This document shows, piece after piece, positions 9,912 through 18,267 of a DNA stretch of 64,000 nt. The stretch is from Gammaproteobacteria bacterium (lineage in GTDB: Bacteria; Pseudomonadota; Gammaproteobacteria; JAUZRS01). The stretch spans positions 186,001 to 250,000 of the forward strand of contig JAUZSP010000001.1 of assembly GCA_030949385.1 (NCBI GenBank). The letters are read 5' to 3'. Both the position numbers and the translations under genes were made by a program. Positions within the stretch are counted from its first letter, which is position 1; the number at the start of each line of letters is the position of its first letter. Below the pieces are notes generated by a model, which worked only from the letters and a program-made list of their open reading frames with translations, was not told where the DNA came from and did not search any database.

Positions 9912-9986
9912 ATTTTTACCTTTTATTGATCTATAGAAATAGTGTAAAACAGTACGATAAAAAGTCAATTTCATCCGTTTAGCTCC

Positions 9987-10017
9987 GTAGGGTGCATTAA
10001 CCAAAGGGCAATGCACC
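9987..10017. repeat. GTAGGGT-type intergenic palindrome
   Basis: GTAGGGTGCATT at 9987-9998 pairs through GGTGCATT with AATGCACC at 10010-10017, 8 bp. It begins with the same GTAGG(G/T) edge as the palindromes near 31.8, 57.4 and 63.7 kb. It lies in the gap between vapB and the YcfJ-like gene. Confidence 0.5.
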
Positions 10018-10139
10018 AACAAACACAAGCAAGAGCAAATCCCCCTCATTCCCCCTTTTTTCAAAGTGGGAAGCCCAAGTCCTCACTCCATCGCAAGCCT
10101 CAAATAAAAGGCGCTGTCTCTCCTCATTTCCCTTCATCC

Positions 10140-10173
10140 GTTCAGCTCTCATTCAGACAAGCCGCTCTAAAAT
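10140..10173 (+). promoter_or_regulatory. direct-repeat box (GTTCAG-N5-ATTCAG) and -10 for the two-component operon
   Basis: GTTCAG (10140-10145), five bases, ATTCAG (10151-10156), eleven bases, then TAAAAT (10168-10173). Two hexamers with an 11-bp repeat distance, the second sitting where a -35 would be, is the geometry of PhoP/OmpR-family activator sites. The same arrangement occurs at 25674-25690. Autoregulation by the response regulator encoded at 10997 is inference. Confidence 0.5.
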
Positions 10174-10210
10174 GAACCTCATTAATCCAACCCAACTTTA
10201 GGACAGCAAC

Positions 10211-10747
10211 ATGAACCTCACCCTTCTACTAAAAAGTCTGCTTCTCAGCGCACTCATTTTCACCCCCTTCATCGCCGAGGCCAGTCAAAAACACCGCCAC
10301 CACCAACAAAGTTACACCAGCTTCGCCCGAGTCACTCACGTTGAACCCATTGTCCGTTACATCGAAGTAACTCGCCCCCACAAAGAGTGCTGGGATGAAG
10401 AAGATGAATACGACTCTCATGAAAATCGCCAACCACACTCCACTGGCCACCGTGCCCCGATCTTTAACGGTACCCTTGGCAACAGAATAATAAACCCTCA
10501 GAAAGAGAAAAAGAGCGACCTACGCCAACCCAAAACCAACCAACAGAGCCACAGCCGCAACACAAAAGAACATCGCGGCAGACACCACCAAGAGTGCCGC
10601 GTGGTGAACCGTCACCACCGAGAAAAACAGATCGACGGCTACCTCGTTCACTACCGCTACAAAGGCGAAAACTTTGAAACCCGCCTCCCTTATCATCCAG
10701 GTGATAGAATGAAAGTTCGTATCAGCGTCACCCCAATAAGATACTGA
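10211..10747 (+). CDS. YcfJ-like (glycine zipper 2TM family) protein lacking the glycine zipper
   Basis: 178 residues with a signal peptide (about 1-24, ending in AEA). The first part FARVTHVEPIVRYIEVTRPHKECW and the last part DGYLVHYRYKGENFETRLPYHPGDRMKVRISVTPI are the two ends of YcfJ-type envelope proteins. In the usual family these ends flank a Gly-rich double membrane helix. Here the middle is hydrophilic and rich in His, Lys, Arg, Asn and Gln; only GTLGNRII recalls the zipper. The product is therefore likely soluble in the periplasm. It opens the operon that includes PepSY, response regulator and sensor kinase, so a role in sensing or responding to envelope conditions is plausible but unproven. 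Confidence 0.65.
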   Translation: MNLTLLLKSLLLSALIFTPFIAEASQKHRHHQQSYTSFARVTHVEPIVRYIEVTRPHKECWDEEDEYDSHENRQPHSTGHRAPIFNGTLGNRIINPQKEKKSDLRQPKTNQQSHSRNTKEHRGRHHQECRVVNRHHREKQIDGYLVHYRYKGENFETRLPYHPGDRMKVRISVTPIRY

Positions 10748-10750
10748 ATC

Positions 10751-10993
10751 ATGAACAGAACACACATAACACCCCCTCTACTTTTGCTGCTTAGTCTGCT
10801 GCTCAGCAGTGGGGTGAACGCCAAACAGCTCAACCGAGAACAAGCCGCCCATCAAGCCCAGCATCAATACGGTGGCAAAGTGCTCTCAGTACGGCTGAAA
10901 AAACCGGCCAACAAAGCCCCCTTCTACGCCATCAAACTGCTCAAGCAGGGTCGGGTGCGCATCGTGCGGATCAAAAAACGACAACGGGACTAA
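10751..10993 (+). CDS. small periplasmic PepSY-domain protein
   Basis: 80 residues: signal peptide to about residue 24 (LLLSLLLSSGVNA) and then a single PepSY-like unit, LNREQAAHQAQHQYGGKVLSVRLKK...FYAIKLLKQGRVRIVRIKKRQRD. Such small PepSY proteins are often encoded just before PhoPQ/QseBC-type systems, as here: three bases after the YcfJ-like gene and three before the response regulator. The strongly basic C-terminus is notable. It may modulate the sensor kinase periplasmic domain; this is inference from context. Confidence 0.75.
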   Translation: MNRTHITPPLLLLLSLLLSSGVNAKQLNREQAAHQAQHQYGGKVLSVRLKKPANKAPFYAIKLLKQGRVRIVRIKKRQRD

Positions 10994-10996
10994 ATC

Positions 10997-11680
10997 ATGC
11001 GCGTTCTCATCGTCGAAGACGACACCACCCTCGCCAGCCAACTGCAAAGCCAACTATCACAACGTGGATTTGTCACCGATCTGGCTCACGATGGCGAAGA
11101 GGGGCTGTTTTATGCCCTCGAATCGCCGCTGGACATCGCCATCGTTGACCTCGGCCTACCGAAACTCTCCGGCATCGAACTGATCAAGACCGCCCGCGCC
11201 AAAGGCAAAAACTACCCCATCTTGATCCTCACCGCCCGCGACCGCTGGCAAGACAAAGTGGAAGGCCTGGAAGCGGGCGGCGACGACTACCTCGCCAAAC
11301 CCTTTCACCCAGAGGAGCTGCTGGCACGGCTCAACGCCCTGCTGCGCCGTGCCGGGCGCTGGACACAAGCTCAACTCCACTGCGGGCCTGTGACCCTGGA
11401 CACCGGCAGCCAGCAGGTTTTCCTCCACCAGCAACCACTGGAGCTGACCAGCTACGAATTCAAACTGCTGGAATATTTGATGCTGCACGCCGGAGAAACC
11501 CTCTCCAAAAGCCGCCTCACAGAACACCTCTACGACGACGAACGCGACAGCAACGTCATCGAAGTCTTTATTCGACGTTTGCGGAAAAAACTCGACCCTG
11601 ATGGCAACCTGAACCCCATTGAAACCCAACGCGGACAAGGCTACCGTTTCAGCCTAGCGCGCCACAACGATGCCCCTTAA
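10997..11680 (+). CDS. OmpR/PhoP-family response regulator
   Basis: 227 residues. The receiver domain has acidic pocket EDD (7-9), phospho-acceptor Asp 51 in AIVDLGLP, Thr in ILTARDRW and Lys in DDYLAKPF. The C-terminal winged helix ends in DSNVIEVFIRRLRKKLDP and ETQRGQGYRF, typical of PhoP/QseB/PmrA-type regulators. It overlaps the sensor kinase gene by 11 bases, so the two are coupled. It is the best candidate to bind the repeated hexamer boxes at 10140 and 25674. Confidence 0.92.
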   Translation: MRVLIVEDDTTLASQLQSQLSQRGFVTDLAHDGEEGLFYALESPLDIAIVDLGLPKLSGIELIKTARAKGKNYPILILTARDRWQDKVEGLEAGGDDYLAKPFHPEELLARLNALLRRAGRWTQAQLHCGPVTLDTGSQQVFLHQQPLELTSYEFKLLEYLMLHAGETLSKSRLTEHLYDDERDSNVIEVFIRRLRKKLDPDGNLNPIETQRGQGYRFSLARHNDAP

Positions 11681-13013
11681 ACACTCACCCTCTCACTCCC
11701 TGAAACGTCGTCTTCTGAGCAGCAATCTCATCTTACTTCTCAGTTTTGTCCTACTCACGGGGCTGGCGCTGGAACAAGCGGTGGTGCAGTACGCCCAACA
11801 AGCGCAAGAGGAAAAACTGCGCGGTCTGATTTACGGTCTGCTGGGTGCCACGGAGCTGAACGAACAAGGACAGCTCATAATTTTTAATAACGAACTGCCG
11901 GATCGAAACCTGCTCACACCCTCCTCGGGGTTTTATGCCGCCATTTTTAACCAACAAAAACAACTCGTCTGGCAATCCCCTTCCCTGTTGCAACCCGCAC
12001 AGATAAAACAGAGCAGCGCCGTGGGTAAGTGGCAGTTTGAAAAAACAGCCGGGCTGTTCACCCTGCAATTTGGGGTCAGTTGGCTACACAACGACGCTGA
12101 ACACCGTTTCACTCTGCTGATGCAGCAAGAGAGCAAAGACTTTGAACACCTCCGCCAACAATTCAGACAGACCTTATTCTTATGGCTGGGATTTTTTTCT
12201 CTGCTGCTGATGCTGTTGCAGTGGCGACTGCTGAACTGGGGGCTAAAACCCCTAAGCCAACTCAGTTTGGAACTCACCGCGATTAAAAAGGGCGAACAAC
12301 CACAGATCGAAAAACAGTACCCACAAGAAGTACAGCCCCTCACCGACGGCATCAATACCCTTATAAAACAGCAACAGCAGCAGCACAATCGCTATCGACA
12401 CGCCCTAGCCAACCTCGCTCACAGCCTAAAAACCCCGCTGGCGGTGCTGCGCGGCATCGGCATTGAGCGCGTTTTACAACCAGAAAATCAGCGGCGTTTA
12501 GATGAACAAGTCAAACGTATGAATCAGATCGTCGGCTACCAACTGCAAAAAGCCGCCACCGCAGGCAGACAAGGGCTGCATCAAAAGGAAGCTCTGCTGC
12601 CGGTTTTACAGCAACTCAGCCGGGTGCTGACCAAAGTCTATGCCGACAAACAGATCCTCTTCAGCCTGCCCACTGAAAACGACCTAACCCTTTCAATGGA
12701 AAAGGGCGATTTGATGGAGCTGTTGGGCAATCTGCTCGATAACGCCTGCAAACATTGCCAACAACAGGTCTCCGTTAGTTTCAATATCGAAGCGAAAAAA
12801 ATCAGCCTGCACATTGATGACGACGGCGCAGGGTTTCCAGAGGGCAAAGAGAAAATCTTATTGCAACGGGGCGTGAGAGCCGACCGTCGTCAGGAAGGCC
12901 AAGGCATCGGCTTGGCGGTGGCGGAAGAGATTGTATTGGCTTATGAGGGTTCGATTGAATTGGAAAGCGCCCCACTGGGGGGCGCACGGGTGACGATTCA
13001 GCTGCATCCGTAA
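11670..13013 (+). CDS. PhoQ-like sensor histidine kinase
   Basis: 447 residues in the inner membrane: a transmembrane helix near 12-34, a periplasmic domain of about 130 residues, a second helix near 168-190, a HAMP-like linker, the H-box LAHSLKTPLAVLRG with His 251, and the ATPase domain with N-box LLGNLLDNACKHC, G1 HIDDDGAGF and G2 GQGIGLAVAEEI. The LAHSLKTPLA form of the H-box is characteristic of PhoQ-like kinases. Its signal is unknown; neighbouring PepSY and YcfJ-like periplasmic proteins suggest envelope stress, cations or cationic peptides. It converges on the pilY1-like gene, seven bases away. Confidence 0.9.
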   Translation: MPLKHSPSHSLKRRLLSSNLILLLSFVLLTGLALEQAVVQYAQQAQEEKLRGLIYGLLGATELNEQGQLIIFNNELPDRNLLTPSSGFYAAIFNQQKQLVWQSPSLLQPAQIKQSSAVGKWQFEKTAGLFTLQFGVSWLHNDAEHRFTLLMQQESKDFEHLRQQFRQTLFLWLGFFSLLLMLLQWRLLNWGLKPLSQLSLELTAIKKGEQPQIEKQYPQEVQPLTDGINTLIKQQQQQHNRYRHALANLAHSLKTPLAVLRGIGIERVLQPENQRRLDEQVKRMNQIVGYQLQKAATAGRQGLHQKEALLPVLQQLSRVLTKVYADKQILFSLPTENDLTLSMEKGDLMELLGNLLDNACKHCQQQVSVSFNIEAKKISLHIDDDGAGFPEGKEKILLQRGVRADRRQEGQGIGLAVAEEIVLAYEGSIELESAPLGGARVTIQLHP

Positions 13014-13020
13014 AAAGTTC

Positions 13021-16000
13021 TCAATACCGCTCATGCCAATAGGTATTAATAAACCCCTCCTCACCCGGATCATCAATCACCTCACTGCCCACCAGCGGTG
13101 TGCGTCCTTCCGATGTCAACACCATCTGCACCGCCGGAGGAATACCCCAGCCCCGCAGATTTTTTTTCCGATCTTCACGACTGAGCAGCGCTCCAGAGGA
13201 GGCCAAAGCAGCAACCGGCGCACCGTTACCGACATTCAAATAATAGAGCGAACCATTGCCAGCCCGAGGCTGACAAGAGACCACCTCATCTGGATTGGGT
13301 GGCGTGTAACTGGTCATTAACGCCACTCCCGAAACAACCAACGGCTGCGCCAACACTTTTTCCCCCTCTCGACTGCCCTCACCGCTAAGCAGGCGAATGT
13401 ACCAACCGGATTTTGCCGCCAAGGCCGTTTGTGCCTCCACCCGCTGCACCGTTGTGCCTTCTGCAATCAGGTTGTCTGTGGTATCAAACAGCTCCGCTTC
13501 TGTCAGAGTCCGGTACTCTTCTGGTGGTTGGTAGATATGATAATCACGCAACATATAAACGCGATCCTCCACCTCCGTATTCAACGGATGAGCGCGATAC
13601 CCCGAGCCGATCAGCACAGCCAAATAGGGGCTTTTACCCGGCTCCATCATCAATGAAATATCCGCTGGATGATAAAAACGACGGTTGCCCGAAACCGTTT
13701 GATTGGCCAAATCCGCAATGCGCCCACCGCTAATCTCGCCACTTTGTGCATCCAGATCAAAACGCCACACCTGCCCCGCCGTGTCGCCGACAAACAGACG
13801 ATCCAACAGACCATCACCACTGACATCAATGGCGTTTATGTTTGACGGAATGCTGTTGCTCATCTGACTCAACACCAGATCTGCACGGGAGCCTAGCGGC
13901 CCTGCCCACCAGAGTCGTTCACCCGTCACGGCATCAACAATGTAAATGGCTCGACCTTGTGCGTCCGGGCTTTGGGTGCGATTTTGATCTTGTTGCGGAT
14001 CGTAACCACCGGCAAAAATCAGCACTGAACGCTCGCTGTTTTGCCAACGAATGTTACCCAGCACCGGATCAGACCAGCTCTGCCCCAACTCGACAAAATC
14101 CCCTTCGCCGCCTTTCAAAACCCACTTCAGCGTTGGCGAATTTACATCCGTCACATCCAGAGCGTAATAATTTCGCCCCCCTCGGCGCATTCCCAAATAG
14201 ATCGTCACCTTGTCACCCAAACTCGGCTCGATAATGCCGTTGTGATTCAGATCCAACACCCTCGGAATTACCGAACCATCTAAGCCGTAAGGGCGCTGCA
14301 TGGAGGCCGTGTTTTTGTACAGCAGCGGTAGATTTTTCAACAGATCTTGTGGGATAAAAGCAAATCGCTCTTGACCGGTACGTTCATCGACGGCGTGCAA
14401 GTAACCGTCATTGCTGGAAAAAAACAGCACCCGCTCAGGTTCACTCTCGGTTCCACCGTACTGCACCAGCGCTGGTGAAGAGTGCAACGGATCGCCCAGC
14501 ACTTTGGCTTCCGTCCCTCTAGCCCACTGCAAAACCTCTTCAGCACTGGGGTTGCGCACCGTGGCTGACATCTCCAGCCACGGCGATAAATTGGCGAGAT
14601 TATCCTCATGCACTCGGTTCAAACGCGAAGGCAGATATTCATTGTCTGCCGCTGAAAAGCCGCTGTAGGTGTACACCTTACGTTCACTGGGCAGATTGGC
14701 CAACACACCGCCCAAGGTTACTTCACCGCCATCGGGAGCGTCACTGGAAGGCGTCCAAAAGCTGGTTGCGCCCTCCCGAAAACCACCACGCCGCTCATCA
14801 ACAGCCAAGTCGCCATTTTTATCCACGATGCGGGCGCTGCCGGTGGAGAAGTCGAGCCGGTATTTTTTCACATTGCCATCCCAATGCGGCGCAGTGGCTG
14901 GTTTGAAGTTAGCAAAATAGAGGTCACTGCGATGGCGGGTACGCGAAAAAGCATTCACAGAGAGAGAAGGCGCAACAAAACTGCTGTTAACCGCCAAAAT
15001 TTCATTGATAATCTGACTAAACGCCGTGATCAATCCCAAAGCATCATCGGCGGTAAAGTAGCTGCCATTGCCTTTGTCGGCGGTCTCTTGCAACAGCGCT
15101 TGATCACTCTGAAAACCGATGGTGTAGGTTGTTACGTTTTGATCCCCTTCCAAAGATGAAGATTGATCGTGGTTGGCCAAATATTGCGCTAACTCGTCCA
15201 GACATTCGCCGTCTTTTCCTTCATCGCTACCGGAACGAGACTGTAACTTTCGCTCATCGTTGTCGTCGTCATCTCGGTCGTCATCCTCATCACGATCATC
15301 ATCTTCGTCTCGGTCATCTTCATCATCATGATCATGATCATCATCTTCGTCTCGGTCGTCGTCCTCATCATGATCATCGTCTTCGTCTCGGTCGTCGTCC
15401 TCATCATGATCATCGTCTTCGTCGTCTTCTCTGCGACCCGAACAACTGGTTTTACCCGTTGCTGCAAAAAAATCCGGCAACTCAGGTATTTTTTCGTTGG
15501 CATCGGTATCCGAAGTCGGCTCACCGTCCGTCAATAAAATGACAAAATTCTTTTGGCACTGCATCCTAATGGGCGACGAATACAACGATGAGTTACTCCC
15601 ACGGCGGGAAGAGAGCACACTCGGCTCCGGCAACCAGTCATTGCCATACGAACTCAGACCGTAATCCACCGCATTGCCTCTAAAATAGAGCGCCGCTTCG
15701 TACAGAGCTTCCGACAACGGCGTTTCGCCTCCCGCTTGATAGGCGTTCAGACGCGCGATAAACGCCTCTCGCCCCGTGGCCACATCCTGCATCGCAAAGG
15801 AGGTCATCCCCCCTTCTCCATTACGATCAAAACGCATCAGAGCAACATTAATGTTGGTGCTGCTGTCCACCACATTGGCCACCACCTCTTTAACAATCTG
15901 CAAACGGCTGCGAGTGGTGGTGGCGCGTTGTTGTCGCCAGTTTAAAAAATTGGCCGCATAAAGGCTGTAACTGGCCCCCACAGAACGCCAATCCAGTGCT

Positions 16001-16461
16001 TGATCCCCATCCTGTTGACACTCAACAGGAGCCCTATTTTCATCATCAGAAAGACGTTGCCAGCGTTGCTGATTCTCCTGCCAATAAGCCAAACGATCCT
16101 GATAAAAACCACTGCTCTGAAGAGGCGCAGCAGAAGCTTGGCAACGGTTCGCCGTCTGCTCAAACCAACGCTCACTGTCACACTCGTCGGGCGCGGCGCC
16201 ATCGGCGCTCCAATAAACTTTATCACTGGCAAAACAGCCGCTGTAGCGGGTCTCTGGATCGTATGGCACTTGTGTCTCCACCGCTGCATTCATGCTGCCG
16301 GAGGTGTCCACAATAAACAGCACATTGGGGTTCACCGAGCCACTGCCCTGATTCACCCCCACATAGATTTCCGTATCGTCTGCCACACTGACCAATGAGA
16401 TCGAGACCCCAAGCAGGAAAAAGCCGCAAAAGTTCAGTGCCCGATTTGTTAGACTTCCCAT
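13021..16461 (-). CDS. pilY1: PilY1/PilC-like type IV pilus protein with an Asp-rich insertion
   Basis: A 1146-residue secreted protein expected at the pilus tip or cell surface, promoting pilus extension, adhesion and calcium-dependent behaviour. It has a signal peptide (1-27), then a von Willebrand A domain with MIDAS DTSGS at 52-56 and IVKEVVANVVDSSTNINVALM. About residues 340-405 are almost only Asp, Glu, His and Arg. The C-terminal beta-propeller (about 690-1020) has two calcium-loop-like sequences, DLNHNGIIEPSLGD (about 735) and DVSGDGLLDRLFVGD (about 877), the first resembling the PilY1 calcium loop. No other pilus genes adjoin it here; usually pilY1 sits with minor pilins. It converges with the PhoQ-like gene. 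Confidence 0.88.
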   Translation of the reverse strand: MGSLTNRALNFCGFFLLGVSISLVSVADDTEIYVGVNQGSGSVNPNVLFIVDTSGSMNAAVETQVPYDPETRYSGCFASDKVYWSADGAAPDECDSERWFEQTANRCQASAAPLQSSGFYQDRLAYWQENQQRWQRLSDDENRAPVECQQDGDQALDWRSVGASYSLYAANFLNWRQQRATTTRSRLQIVKEVVANVVDSSTNINVALMRFDRNGEGGMTSFAMQDVATGREAFIARLNAYQAGGETPLSEALYEAALYFRGNAVDYGLSSYGNDWLPEPSVLSSRRGSNSSLYSSPIRMQCQKNFVILLTDGEPTSDTDANEKIPELPDFFAATGKTSCSGRREDDEDDDHDEDDDRDEDDDHDEDDDRDEDDDHDHDDEDDRDEDDDRDEDDDRDDDDNDERKLQSRSGSDEGKDGECLDELAQYLANHDQSSSLEGDQNVTTYTIGFQSDQALLQETADKGNGSYFTADDALGLITAFSQIINEILAVNSSFVAPSLSVNAFSRTRHRSDLYFANFKPATAPHWDGNVKKYRLDFSTGSARIVDKNGDLAVDERRGGFREGATSFWTPSSDAPDGGEVTLGGVLANLPSERKVYTYSGFSAADNEYLPSRLNRVHEDNLANLSPWLEMSATVRNPSAEEVLQWARGTEAKVLGDPLHSSPALVQYGGTESEPERVLFFSSNDGYLHAVDERTGQERFAFIPQDLLKNLPLLYKNTASMQRPYGLDGSVIPRVLDLNHNGIIEPSLGDKVTIYLGMRRGGRNYYALDVTDVNSPTLKWVLKGGEGDFVELGQSWSDPVLGNIRWQNSERSVLIFAGGYDPQQDQNRTQSPDAQGRAIYIVDAVTGERLWWAGPLGSRADLVLSQMSNSIPSNINAIDVSGDGLLDRLFVGDTAGQVWRFDLDAQSGEISGGRIADLANQTVSGNRRFYHPADISLMMEPGKSPYLAVLIGSGYRAHPLNTEVEDRVYMLRDYHIYQPPEEYRTLTEAELFDTTDNLIAEGTTVQRVEAQTALAAKSGWYIRLLSGEGSREGEKVLAQPLVVSGVALMTSYTPPNPDEVVSCQPRAGNGSLYYLNVGNGAPVAALASSGALLSREDRKKNLRGWGIPPAVQMVLTSEGRTPLVGSEVIDDPGEEGFINTYWHERY
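15270..15426. repeat. 36-bp imperfect tandem repeat inside pilY1
   Basis: On the plus strand units like TCGTCCTCATCATGATCATC followed by GTCTTCGTCTCGG recur. They encode on the minus strand a 12-residue unit DEDDDHDEDDDR in about five imperfect copies. Such near-identical DNA repeats inside a surface protein can change copy number by slippage. Confidence 0.8.
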
Positions 16462-16503
16462 CTTTTCCCACCTCAGCCACCGCCATCGTGGCCTTATCCA
16501 TTA

Positions 16504-17460
16504 ATGAAATTTCAAACCATGCAGAAAAAGGTAAGCACAGAACGTGACCGTTTTTGGAAAGGATTTATACTCGCCAGCCTTGGCACGGCGCTGTTTTCAG
16601 TAAAGTCGATTTTTATCAAGCTGGCCTATGCGGCGGGTTCTGACCCAGAATCGGTGCTGCTGCTGAGGATGCTGATCGCTGCGCCGTTCTTTTTTGTCAT
16701 CGCGCTCTGGCAGTGGCGCAGCAATGTTCACTTTCGCCAAACGGCTCACGCAGGGCTGCTGATGAAGGTCATGTTGGTGGGGTTTATCGGTTATTACCTC
16801 GCCTCTCTGCTTGATCTGAAAGGTTTGGCGTTGATCTCGGCGCAGCTGGAGCGGATGCTGCTGTTCACCTATCCGATCATGGTGGCGATTTTGGGGTTTC
16901 TTTTTTTCAAACAACCGCTTTCCATAAAAATGGGCTTGGCGCTGCTTTTCTCTTATTTGGGGATCAGCCTGATTTACCAGCAAGAAGCCCGCTTTAGCGG
17001 CGCTGAAATCGCTTTGGGTACGCTGTTGGTACTGCTTTCAGCGCTGTCGTTTTCCTTTTATGTGCTCTTTAGTAAACAGTTGATTCAGAAACTGGGCAGC
17101 GTTCCTTTCACCAGCGTGGCGATGCTGTTTTCCACCCTGTTTATGCTGCTCCATTACGGATTGTTGATGGAGCATGAGGTGCTGATCAACAATGAAATTC
17201 TACTTTGGACGGTGTTGTTGGCGATTTTTAGCACCGTGGTGCCGAGTTTTATGATCTCCTCTGCCATCGGCCTCATCGGCCCAGCTCAAACGGGCATTGT
17301 CGGCACATTAGGACCCTTGGTAACGCTGGTTCTGGCCGTCACTTTTTTAGGCGAGCAGTTCACCTACTTTCACTTGGCTGGCTTTTGTTTGGTCGTGTTG
17401 GGGGTTTCTTTACTGACGTTGCGCTTTAAAAAAAGCACCACCAAGCGCAATGATCTGTAG
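16504..17460 (+). CDS. EamA/DMT family transporter
   Basis: A 318-residue inner-membrane protein with about ten hydrophobic helices in two EamA repeats (roughly 18-150 and 165-305). The start FWKGFILASLGTALFSVKSIFIKLAY and the end LGPLVTLVLAVTFLGEQFTYFHLAGFCLVVLGVSLL are typical of drug/metabolite transporters. The substrate cannot be told; relatives export amino acids, purines or other metabolites. It diverges from pilY1, and its 3' end converges on the HxlR regulator gene ten bases away. Confidence 0.88.
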   Translation: MKFQTMQKKVSTERDRFWKGFILASLGTALFSVKSIFIKLAYAAGSDPESVLLLRMLIAAPFFFVIALWQWRSNVHFRQTAHAGLLMKVMLVGFIGYYLASLLDLKGLALISAQLERMLLFTYPIMVAILGFLFFKQPLSIKMGLALLFSYLGISLIYQQEARFSGAEIALGTLLVLLSALSFSFYVLFSKQLIQKLGSVPFTSVAMLFSTLFMLLHYGLLMEHEVLINNEILLWTVLLAIFSTVVPSFMISSAIGLIGPAQTGIVGTLGPLVTLVLAVTFLGEQFTYFHLAGFCLVVLGVSLLTLRFKKSTTKRNDL

Positions 17461-17470
17461 AACCTTCCCA

Positions 17471-17794
17471 CTAAAGATTTTTGCCAAACTCCGCCATCGC
17501 ATTCAACACCTCTCTAAGGTTCTCACCCAGCTCGGTCAACTCATACTCCGTGGTCGGCGGCACAGTGGCATAGACCGTTCGAGTCAGCAGCCCTTTCTGT
17601 TCCAACATCCGCAAACGCGAGGTCAGCACTTTCGGGCTGATGCCCGTTAAAGCACGTTGAATCTGCGAGTAGCGCTTTTTACCTGGCAGCAGCTCTCGAA
17701 TCACCAACGTTGTCCATTTGCCTTCGATAATTGCAGCGGTTTTTTTTACCGGACATTCATCGTCACACGGCTGTTCTTTCACTAAGCTATCCAT
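17471..17794 (-). CDS. HxlR family transcriptional regulator
   Basis: A 107-residue winged-helix regulator. CDDECPVKKTAAIIEGKWTTLVIRELLPGKKRYSQIQRAL and GISPKVLTSRLRMLEQKGLLTR are the HxlR core, and the Cys pair near the start is where redox- or aldehyde-sensing members carry their reactive cysteine. I chose ATG 17794 because AAGGAG lies seven bases upstream; the longer frame start has no site. It diverges from the broken membrane-protein gene at 17884, with a perfect inverted repeat between them that is its likely operator. Confidence 0.88.
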   Translation of the reverse strand: MDSLVKEQPCDDECPVKKTAAIIEGKWTTLVIRELLPGKKRYSQIQRALTGISPKVLTSRLRMLEQKGLLTRTVYATVPPTTEYELTELGENLREVLNAMAEFGKNL

Positions 17795-17804
17795 AAAACT
17801 CCTT

Positions 17805-17839
17805 ACTATCATTTTAGTAACTACTTCCAAAATGATAGT
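17805..17839. promoter_or_regulatory. inverted-repeat operator, probably for the HxlR regulator
   Basis: ACTATCATTTT (17805-17815) and AAAATGATAGT (17829-17839) form a perfect 11-bp inverted repeat with a 13-base spacer. It lies 11 bases upstream of the hxlR-like start and 45 bases before the divergent gene, ideal for controlling both. Confidence 0.65.
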
Positions 17840-17883
17840 TACATGCTTAAAATCCAACCTCACATTAACACAAGGCGATAAAA

Positions 17884-18267
17884 ATGAAAAAGACGACCTA
17901 TCTGCTCTATCTGGTTGGAGCCATTTAAATTATCTTGGGTATTTTCCACCTCTTTTTACCCGAGTGGTTTTTACAAAACACCGGCCACAGCATTCCACAA
18001 GCAGACATTTATTACCCACTGGCCATGTTAGCCTCACGTTTTATCGCTTACGGCATCGCGTTTATTTACATTGCCAAAGAGCCGTTGAAATACATTGCTT
18101 GGATTCAATTTATGGTCTTAATTCAGCTGATTGATTTAGGCGCAGGCATCTTCTACACATTGACCGGTGTGATCAATATCGCCGATTCGGCTTTCCCCAT
18201 GTTTAATGCCATCTGGATCAGCGCACTCTTACTTTTATGGATGCCAAAAAAGAACACCGCTGCATGA
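17884..18267 (+). pseudogene. small four-helix membrane protein, interrupted by an in-frame stop
   Basis: Read through a TAA at 17926-17928, this gives a 127-residue protein with four hydrophobic segments: MKKTTYLLYLVGAI, stop, IILGIFHLFLPEWFL..., IAYGIAFIYIAKE..., LIDLGAGIFYTLTGV..., ISALLLLWMPKKNTA. The TAA sits where TTA (Leu) would fit, so a single substitution explains it. I do not recognise the family with certainty; the layout recalls small DoxX/BphX-like or DUF4345-type proteins. It diverges from hxlR-like and overlaps the next broken gene by four bases (ATGA), which suggests a two-gene unit controlled by the HxlR regulator. Confidence 0.6.

Noticed and set aside
15129-15542. Plus-strand open frames rich in His/Asp and Ile/Val opposite the Asp-rich part of pilY1
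   Set aside because: They are the antisense of the 36-bp repeat in the long pilY1 frame; no start signal, and the pilY1 reading has clear domains on both sides.
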